NCBI GenBank assembly: GCA_024280975.1
Contig: JAMXLQ010000035.1
Span: 1-5,141, forward strand
Length of the DNA stretch: 5,141 nucleotides
Source of the DNA: Methanosarcina sp.
Lineage (GTDB): Archaea; Halobacteriota; Methanosarcinia; Methanosarcinales; Methanosarcinaceae
Direction of reading: 5' to 3'
Shown in pieces: positions 1-4,058 of the stretch (position 1 is its first letter; each line of letters starts with the position of its first letter). The position numbers and the translations under genes are program-made. A model generated the notes under the pieces. The model was not told where the DNA came from. It ran no database searches and saw nothing but the letters and a program-made list of their open reading frames with translations.

Positions 1-47
1 TTAGGCGAACACCGATAGCAGTAACCTCTGGCAGGATCAACCAGAAT
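1..47 (-). rRNA. 16S ribosomal RNA, 5' end only (partial)
   Basis: Read on the minus strand, the sequence begins ATTCTGGTTGATCCTGCCAG, the conserved archaeal 16S 5' end where the standard archaeal forward primer lies. It continues AGGTTACTGCTATCGGTG, which I recall from Methanosarcina 16S genes. The mature 5' end should be at about 46-47. The rest of the gene runs off the left edge of the window. The gene reads away from all the protein genes. Placing it in a full 16S-23S operon is inference, since only the first ~47 bases are visible. Confidence 0.95.
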
Positions 48-275
48 TGTTAATGTATCGCACACTTCAAAATTAAAGGTCTTGGTCGCAGAAACTTGCA
101 CTAACAACTATCAATTCAGTTATTTTCGTTTCGCGATGATGTTTTATGAAAAACTCTCACCGCCCAGAATTAACCGAACCGACAAAATCCTCGTCAGACA
201 GGAAATAACTCCTGTCTCCATTAAAAGATGAAAGACATTTGTGATTTTTATCTACGCAATCAGTTTGCGCAGGAT
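48..275 (-). other. Pre-16S rRNA 5' leader (external transcribed spacer)
   Basis: About 230 bp separate the mature 16S 5' end from the nearest rRNA promoter, with no open reading frame, as expected for an archaeal rRNA leader. Several perfect short hairpins lie here: 255-259 with 265-269, 196-203 with 210-217, 141-145 with 150-154, and 103-109 with 118-124 (one G-U pair). In archaea the leader pairs with sequence 3' of 16S to form a bulge-helix-bulge processing stem. That partner is outside the window, so the processing site cannot be placed. Confidence 0.7.
196..217 (-). other. 8-bp perfect hairpin in the rRNA leader
   Basis: AGACAGGA at 196-203 is exactly complementary to TCCTGTCT at 210-217, with a six-base loop. 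It is the most stable local stem in the leader. It lies in the transcribed spacer between promoter P1 and 16S, and no oligo-U tract follows it on the minus strand. It therefore looks like a folded element of the precursor (processing, or protein contact) rather than a terminator. The role is inference. Confidence 0.55.
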
Positions 276-303
276 CATATACAAGGGATTTCTTGTATAT
301 AAA
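255..303 (-). repeat. Promoter module, copy 1 (TATA box plus downstream hairpin)
   Basis: This 49-bp stretch aligns with 325-374 in 37 of 50 columns with one gap. It contains the P1 TATA box (296-303), a conserved CTTGT-type segment, and a five-base-pair hairpin, CGCAA at 255-259 with TTGCG at 265-269. Because predicted initiation is near 272-277, the hairpin would sit close to the 5' end of the P1 transcript. Confidence 0.65.
296..303 (-). promoter_or_regulatory. rRNA promoter P1 (TATA box), proximal
   Basis: On the minus strand this reads TTTATATA, then CAAGAAATCCCTTG downstream. It is a strong archaeal TATA box. With the usual spacing of roughly 25 bases, transcription should start near 272-277, giving a leader of about 230 bases before 16S. 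The box lies in one arm of a perfect dyad (277-285 with 292-300). It also belongs to a ~50-bp module repeated at promoter P2. The start site itself is predicted only. Confidence 0.72.
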
Positions 304-324
304 GCTTTGTATTATTCACCTCAA

Positions 325-374
325 CACAATCGCTTTGTGAGAGGAATACTTACAAGGAAGTTCTAGTATATAAA
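325..374 (-). repeat. Promoter module, copy 2 (TATA box plus downstream hairpin)
   Basis: This is the second copy of the module. Its hairpin is CACAA at 325-329 with TTGTG at 335-339. The outer bases CCTC (319-322) and GAGG (341-344) can extend it across a small internal loop. Compared with copy 1 the second base pair has changed from G-C to A-T on both sides, so pairing is kept. The distance from the hairpin to the TATA box is 27 bp here and 26 bp in copy 1. Confidence 0.65.
367..374 (-). promoter_or_regulatory. rRNA promoter P2 (TATA box), upstream tandem copy
   Basis: The minus strand reads GAAAATG then TTTATATACTAGAAC, an A-rich element followed by a perfect TATA box. It lies 71 bp upstream of P1 in the same orientation. 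The 23 bases at 352-374 match those at 281-303 in 20 positions. Expected initiation is near 341-347. Tandem promoters are known for archaeal rRNA operons, and this spacing and similarity fit a duplicated rRNA promoter. Confidence 0.72.
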
Positions 375-694
375 CATTTTCCTGCAAAGGAGCTTGAACA
401 ATTATGAAAGAGGGAAATGAGAATAGTTAAAAGATTTCAAAAGAGTTGTACTTTCGAATCCTTAACTTCACCCGTTTTTATAGCCATTGTTCAAAAACAA
501 CGTCCCTAGATGCCATTTATATCCGTTTTTCAGATTCGTTTTTCTGGCACCTTTAAACTTCGTTTTTCATTCTCTTAGATGTCGTGTGACACCTTGAGAA
601 GCAACTCTAGAATGGGGAATCTAGTATAAATAAGTTTCCATCCGAAACTCGAAAAACAAAACTCAAAATTAAACATTAAAAAAGTCTCGTGGGA
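375..694. other. Non-coding AT-rich region between rRNA promoters and the leuA-like promoter
   Basis: I see no credible gene here on either strand. It holds a weaker minus-strand TATA box (625-630), another TATA-like stretch on the minus strand near 475-485 (CTATAAAAA), and a 6-bp hairpin at 578-593. It also holds four copies of CGTTTTT(A/C), at 473, 524, 537 and 561, which read GAAAAACG on the minus strand. This is most likely upstream control sequence for the rRNA operon plus the back-to-back promoter zone for the plus-strand gene. Confidence 0.5.
625..630 (-). promoter_or_regulatory. Possible distal rRNA promoter P3 (TATA box)
   Basis: The minus strand reads CTTATTTATACTAGATTCCC. It shares the TTTATA, CTAGA arrangement of P2 but lacks two bases of the full TTTATATA box. 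A 6-bp hairpin (578-583 with 588-593, one G-U pair) lies 31 bp downstream of it, a placement similar to the hairpins after P1 and P2. It may be a third, weaker rRNA promoter about 250 bp above P2. Confidence 0.4.
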
Positions 695-702
695 TTTATA
701 TA
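695..702 (+). promoter_or_regulatory. TATA box of the leuA-like gene
   Basis: TTTATATA followed by CTAGAAATC on the plus strand is almost identical in form to the minus-strand rRNA boxes. Initiation is expected near 722-728, giving a leader of about 55 bases before the ATG at 780. The predicted start falls inside a perfect 8-bp dyad (712-719 with 735-742). The box is back-to-back with P3, 64 bp away. Confidence 0.68.
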
Positions 703-711
703 CTAGAAATC

Positions 712-742
712 TACATTCAACTAGATGATTATCATGAATGTA
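712..742 (+). promoter_or_regulatory. Candidate operator: TACATTCA-N15-TGAATGTA dyad
   Basis: TACATTCA at 712-719 is exactly complementary to TGAATGTA at 735-742. The half-site centres are 23 bp apart, close to two helical turns, so a dimer could bind one face of the DNA. The dyad begins 10 bp after the TATA box and spans the predicted transcription start, a good position for a repressor. It does not resemble the GGAA-N6-TTCC operator known for NrpR. Which regulator binds, if any, is unknown. Confidence 0.45.
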
Positions 743-779
743 AGAACTGAAAGAAGGGATCGATTTTTACATCGAACCT

Positions 780-2288
780 ATGAAGAATAAAAAGGTAACT
801 GTTTTTGACACAACACTGCGTGACGGAGAACAAACCCCTGGGGTATCTCTGACTTCTGCCCAGAAGCTGGAAATTGCCCATCAACTGGATAAACTCGGGG
901 TAGACATTATAGAAGCTGGATTTCCTATCTCATCAGAAGGAGATAAAGAATCCGTAAAATCAATTTCTAATGCCGGGCTGGATCTTGAAGTATGCGGACT
1001 TGCTCGTGTATTGAAAAAAGATATTGATGCCTGTTTTGAAAGTGATGTTGGACTTGTGCATACTTTCGTCCCTACTTCTGAAGTGCAGAGGACATACACC
1101 ATCAAAAAAAGCCAGGAAGAAGTAATTCAAATGGCTGTGGAAGCTGTCCAGTACATTAAAGATAACGGGAGAAAATGCATGTTTTCTGCAATGGACGCTA
1201 CGAGAACCGAGCCTGAATATCTAATAGAGGTTTTCAAAGCAGTGCAGGAAGCAGGATGCGATATCATTAACGTGCCAGATACTGTTGGCGTTATGGTCCC
1301 ATCTGCAATGTACAGACAGATAAAGGATATCGCGGCCGAAATAACGATTCCTATTGATGTACATTGTCATAACGATTTTGGGCTTGCTGTAGCAAACAGC
1401 CTCATGGCAGTTGAAGCAGGCGCATCCCAGGTACAGGTTACAATAAACGGCATCGGTGAAAGGGCAGGAAATGCCGATCTTTCCCAGACAGTCATGAGTC
1501 TGACCTCAATCTACGGGGCAAAAACGAATATTCGAACCGAGTATCTTGTAGAAACCTCGAAAATGATTGAAAACTATACTGGAATCAGACTGCCTCCAAA
1601 TACACCTGTCGTAGGTCAAAACGCCTTCTCCCATGAGTCAGGAATCCACAGTCAGGGAGTACTCGAAAAATCCGATACTTTCGAACCTGGAATAATGACA
1701 CCGGAAATGGTAGGACACAGACGGCGTATTGTACTTGGTAAGCACACAGGTAAACATGCAGTCAAGCAATCTCTCGAATCTGCAGGTATAATCAGCAACG
1801 ATAAGCAGCTGGATGAAATCGTATCCAGAATTAAGGAGATTGCAAATAAAGGGAAGCAGATTACGGATGCGGACCTTTATGCGGTTGCCTCTGCCGTACT
1901 CGGGAAAGCAAGTTCGGAAGATGAACTAATTAAACTCAAAGAAGTTTCTGTAATGACAGGAAATATCCTGACACCAACTGCAGTGGTCAAAGCAGATATC
2001 GACGGCAAAGAGATCATTGCAGCAAAGACCGGAGTTGGCCCTGTGGATGCCGCCCTGAAGGCTGTAAGAGACATCCTGGGAGAAAGTAATCACTTCAGAC
2101 TCCAGGAATTCAGGATCGATGCAATTACAGGCGGAGCAGATGCCCTTGCAGACGTATACATAGGTCTCGAAAATGAGAAGGGCAGGATTGTAACTGCAAG
2201 ATCTGCAAACCCGGATATAGTTATGGCCTCTGTAGAAGCCCTTGTAAATGCTATGAACCTGCTATATAAAAAAGAGTCAAAGAGCTAA
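780..2288 (+). CDS. leuA: 2-isopropylmalate synthase family enzyme (probable LeuA; citramalate synthase possible)
   Basis: This is a 502-residue cytosolic enzyme of the DRE-TIM metallolyase family, which condenses acetyl-CoA with a 2-oxoacid. For LeuA the acceptor is 2-oxoisovalerate, the first step of leucine synthesis. The catalytic barrel spans about 5-270 and begins with FDTTLRDGEQTPGVS. Expected catalytic and metal residues are R15, D16, H195 and H197 (HCHNDFG) and N231 (NGIGERAGN). A linking subdomain carries HESGIH (285-290) and GKHTGKHAVK. Residues ~370-500 form a LeuA-type dimer/regulatory domain, so it is not the shorter homocitrate synthase AksA. AGFPISSEG, GLAR, HTF and NVPDTVGVM favour LeuA over citramalate synthase (CimA), but the two are hard to separate by eye. 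Departures from the usual motifs are Q103 and M138. The ATG at 780 is the only ATG ahead of the conserved motif; an in-frame stop lies at 741. No leuBCD lies nearby. Confidence 0.82.
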   Translation: MKNKKVTVFDTTLRDGEQTPGVSLTSAQKLEIAHQLDKLGVDIIEAGFPISSEGDKESVKSISNAGLDLEVCGLARVLKKDIDACFESDVGLVHTFVPTSEVQRTYTIKKSQEEVIQMAVEAVQYIKDNGRKCMFSAMDATRTEPEYLIEVFKAVQEAGCDIINVPDTVGVMVPSAMYRQIKDIAAEITIPIDVHCHNDFGLAVANSLMAVEAGASQVQVTINGIGERAGNADLSQTVMSLTSIYGAKTNIRTEYLVETSKMIENYTGIRLPPNTPVVGQNAFSHESGIHSQGVLEKSDTFEPGIMTPEMVGHRRRIVLGKHTGKHAVKQSLESAGIISNDKQLDEIVSRIKEIANKGKQITDADLYAVASAVLGKASSEDELIKLKEVSVMTGNILTPTAVVKADIDGKEIIAAKTGVGPVDAALKAVRDILGESNHFRLQEFRIDAITGGADALADVYIGLENEKGRIVTARSANPDIVMASVEALVNAMNLLYKKESKS

Positions 2289-2360
2289 ATTGATTGGGAC
2301 CGGTTAAAACTGATTAAAGGGTCCAAATGAATAATTAAAAACGTTAAAAACAAAAAAATC

Positions 2361-2388
2361 GGATAAGGACTGGCACCTATCCATTTTT
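2361..2388 (+). terminator. Hairpin plus T-tract after the leuA-like gene
   Basis: GGATA at 2361-2365 pairs with TATCC at 2378-2382. GG (2367-2368) and CC (2376-2377) can extend the stem past a bulged A, closing a seven-base loop. TTTTT follows at 2384-2388. Oligo-T tracts are the main termination signal in archaea, so this is a reasonable end for the upstream transcript about 100 bp after the stop codon. A weaker imperfect hairpin (2297-2301 with 2320-2324) lies nearer the stop. Confidence 0.5.
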
Positions 2389-2389
2389 C

Positions 2390-2450
2390 GGGTCTGTATT
2401 CCATAAATCATGTATAAAAAGTAAAATAAAATGAGATGGAATACAAACCC
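2390..2450 (+). repeat. 15-bp inverted repeat around the tatD-like promoter and start
   Basis: Positions 2390-2404 (GGGTCTGTATTCCAT) and 2436-2450 (ATGGAATACAAACCC) are inverted copies with one mismatch in 15. The 31-bp spacer holds a TATA-like TATAAAAA at 2413-2420. The right arm runs exactly from one candidate ATG (2436) to the base before the next in-frame ATG (2451). It could be a DNA operator or an RNA stem near the start codon in any read-through transcript. No flanking target duplication is evident. Confidence 0.6.
2413..2420 (+). promoter_or_regulatory. TATA-like element before the tatD-like gene
   Basis: TATAAAAA lies inside the spacer of the 15-bp inverted repeat. Initiation about 25 bases on would fall near 2440. 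That is downstream of the ATG at 2436 but just upstream of the ATG at 2451. If this promoter is real, translation begins at 2451 with a very short leader. Confidence 0.4.
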
Positions 2451-3209
2451 ATGCCTTATCCAATTATTGATTCTCATTGTCACCTTGATTTTCCTAAATT
2501 TAATCGCGATAGGGAAGAGACTATTCTCCGAGCCAGGGGGGCAGGAGTCGTCGGAATGATCAATTCCGGAATTTCCCTGAAAGGCAACCGCATGAGTCTT
2601 GAACTTGCGGAACAACATGACGATATTTACGCCACACTCGGCCTAAGTCCTGATATTGGCAGAGAAGGTGAGGATAAAGAGATAGATGCTATTCTTGCCC
2701 AGATTGAAGCCAATGCAGGGAAAGCAGTTGGAATTGGAGAAGCAGGCCTGGATTTTCAGGACTGTAAAATAAACGAGGAACGTGAGAGGCAGACTGCTGC
2801 ATTCAAAAAAGTAATTGAACTTGCAAAAGAGCTTGATAAACCTCTTGTAGTACATGCTAGGCTGGCTGAAGCAGAAGTGCTGAAGCTTGTTAGAAGCGTG
2901 GACACAGTTATCTATCACTGTTACAGCGGTTCTGTTGAGACCATGAGGGAAATTTTGGATATGGGATATTACATTTCCCTGGCAACTCTTGTCTGTTTTT
3001 CTAAACATCACCAGATCCTCGCAGAAGCTGTGCCGCTTGAAAGCCTGCTTCTGGAAACCGACAGTCCTTTCCTTTCTCCCCGCAAAGGCAGAAACGAGCC
3101 TGCCTTTATAGTAGATTCAATCCCTGTAGTAGCGCAACTCAAGAATATGGATCCGGCAGAGATTGCAAAATCAGCTACCAAGAACGCTCGCAGGGCTTTT
3201 AATATTTAA
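2436..3209 (+). CDS. TatD-family metal-dependent hydrolase/DNase
   Basis: This 257-residue protein is probably a cytosolic metal-dependent nuclease or hydrolase of the amidohydrolase superfamily. TatD proteins are exonucleases linked to DNA repair and turnover; the substrate here is not shown. All expected metal ligands are visible: H14 and H16 (DSHCHLD), E102 (GEAGLD), H140 (VVHAR), H161 (YHCYSGS) and D209 (ETDSPFL). Length is normal for the family. The GLSPD segment (69-73) has Asp where many TatD proteins have His (as in GxHPH). The start is uncertain. ATG 2436 is the longest choice. ATG 2451 (252 residues) leaves the protein starting just before the conserved DSHCHLD, follows a GAGATGG resembling a ribosome site by 10 bases, and agrees better with the TATA-like box at 2413. 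The next gene follows after 106 bp, so the two need not be co-transcribed. Confidence 0.88.
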   Translation: MEYKPMPYPIIDSHCHLDFPKFNRDREETILRARGAGVVGMINSGISLKGNRMSLELAEQHDDIYATLGLSPDIGREGEDKEIDAILAQIEANAGKAVGIGEAGLDFQDCKINEERERQTAAFKKVIELAKELDKPLVVHARLAEAEVLKLVRSVDTVIYHCYSGSVETMREILDMGYYISLATLVCFSKHHQILAEAVPLESLLLETDSPFLSPRKGRNEPAFIVDSIPVVAQLKNMDPAEIAKSATKNARRAFNI

Positions 3210-3247
3210 ATTCTCAGAAATATATCAAAAGAGAATGGCAAACTGGG

Positions 3248-3260
3248 AAATAATACTAGA
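3248..3260 (+). promoter_or_regulatory. Possible promoter of the metallo-beta-lactamase fold gene
   Basis: AAATAATACTAGA resembles the boxes elsewhere in the window, where a TATA sequence is followed by CTAGA. Initiation would fall near 3275-3280, at the start of an uninterrupted purine tract (3278-3299), and give a leader of about 40 bases. A 6-bp inverted repeat (ATTCTC 3210-3215, GAGAAT 3231-3236) lies just upstream, around another AT-rich stretch. The prediction is weak. Confidence 0.33.
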
Positions 3261-3315
3261 AGCTTAAGGAAAAGAATAAGGAAAAAAGGAAAAGAAGAGT
3301 TAAAGAGGAAAAAAC

Positions 3316-3957
3316 ATGGAAGTCCGGTACATTTGCCCTACAGCTTACGACTCCAGCATTTATCTGGTAAATGGAAAAGTCCTGATCGATGCGGGAATGA
3401 GTAGCGACCTGATTATTAAACAACTGGAGAAGTATATCAAGCTTACAGACCTGAAACTTATAGTCCTGACCCATTGCCATTATGATCATACCGCGGCGGC
3501 GGCAGCTATTGCAGAAAAGAGCGGTGCGAAAGTTGGAATACATAAAGCGGACCTAGAAGGAGTAAACAATGAATACCTCAGCGTCTCCGTGCTTTTCGGG
3601 GATCGAGCTCCTGCGGTCAGGCCCACAATTACATATGAAGAAGGAGATAAAATTGACATAGGGAATGGGGAATACCTGGAAGTTATCCATACCCCAGGGC
3701 ATTCAAAAGGAAGTATCTGCCTCTATGAGCCGGTCTCAAAAAGTCTCTTTTCCGGAGATACTGTGTTTTCAGGCGGGGGTTTCGGAAGAATGGATTTTGA
3801 GGGTTCAGAACCTGAAAAAATGGCTAGCTCAATAGAAAAATTAACGAAAATCGATGTAAAAGCCCTGTACTCTGGACACGGAGCCCCCACTGACAGAGAT
3901 GGAAATAACCAGATTATGGCTTCCTACAGAATGTTAAAAATGATGATGGGAGAATAA
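3316..3957 (+). CDS. Metallo-beta-lactamase fold hydrolase (glyoxalase II-like)
   Basis: This is a 213-residue soluble protein with the complete two-metal site of the fold: H53, H55, D57 and H58 (THCHYDHT), H129 (TPGHSKGS), D148 (SGDTVF) and H188 (SGHGAP). The spacing and the TPGHSKGS and SGDTVF motifs are those of glyoxalase II-like hydrolases, which usually cleave thioesters or related esters. It lacks an added C-terminal substrate domain and has no signal peptide or membrane segment, so a cytosolic small-molecule hydrolase is likely; the substrate cannot be named. GAGG at 3305-3308, seven bases before the ATG, supports this start. The leader before it is purine-rich with repeated AAGGAAAA. 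Neighbours give no pathway clue. Confidence 0.88.
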   Translation: MEVRYICPTAYDSSIYLVNGKVLIDAGMSSDLIIKQLEKYIKLTDLKLIVLTHCHYDHTAAAAAIAEKSGAKVGIHKADLEGVNNEYLSVSVLFGDRAPAVRPTITYEEGDKIDIGNGEYLEVIHTPGHSKGSICLYEPVSKSLFSGDTVFSGGGFGRMDFEGSEPEKMASSIEKLTKIDVKALYSGHGAPTDRDGNNQIMASYRMLKMMMGE

Positions 3958-3991
3958 GACAATTCATAATGACTGTCCGGGGAAATGACTC

Positions 3992-4000
3992 ATAATAAAA
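3992..4000 (+). promoter_or_regulatory. Possible TATA-like element before the YgiQ-family gene
   Basis: ATAATAAAA is the best TATA-like sequence in the 101-bp gap. It would start transcription near 4020, about 40 bases before the ATG. It is bracketed by a 6-bp inverted repeat (GACTGT 3971-3976, ACAGTC 4001-4006), which is short enough to be chance. No convincing terminator for the preceding gene is visible here. Only a small CAGG-CA-CCTG palindrome at 4007-4016, followed by GTTTA, is present. Confidence 0.27.
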
Positions 4001-4058
4001 ACAGTCCAGGCACCTGTTTAATCAGAAGTTAAAAGAACGAGGAGCTTAAAAACAAATT

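Noticed and set aside
473..568. CRISPR-like array from the repeated CGTTTTT motif
   Set aside because: The repeat unit is only about 8 bases and spacing is irregular (51, 13 and 24 bases), unlike CRISPR repeats and spacers.
881..2074. Minus-strand open frames inside the leuA-like gene (74 and 65 codons)
   Set aside because: They lie fully within a strongly conserved plus-strand gene, show no motifs, and have low-complexity Ser/Ala composition typical of reverse-strand shadows.
2431..2433. ATG at 2431 as start of the tatD-like gene
   Set aside because: It is in a different reading frame from the conserved protein.
2390..2450. Small insertion element or MITE suggested by the 15-bp inverted repeat
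   Set aside because: The whole unit is only 61 bp, no direct target duplication flanks it, and it coincides with the promoter and start region, so a regulatory reading is more economical.
3278..3299. Purine tract before the MBL gene as a special structural element
   Set aside because: Purine-rich leaders with GGA/GAGG repeats are common before archaeal genes; it is adequately explained as leader and ribosome-site sequence.
2304..3543. Minus-strand open frames across the tatD-like gene and around the MBL gene start
   Set aside because: They overlap plus-strand genes whose metal-binding motifs are complete, show no family features, and have no promoter facing the right way.
3971..4006. Terminator from the GACTGT/ACAGTC inverted repeat after the MBL gene
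   Set aside because: Only six pairs with a 24-base loop and no T-run after it; a repeat this short is expected by chance in such a gap.
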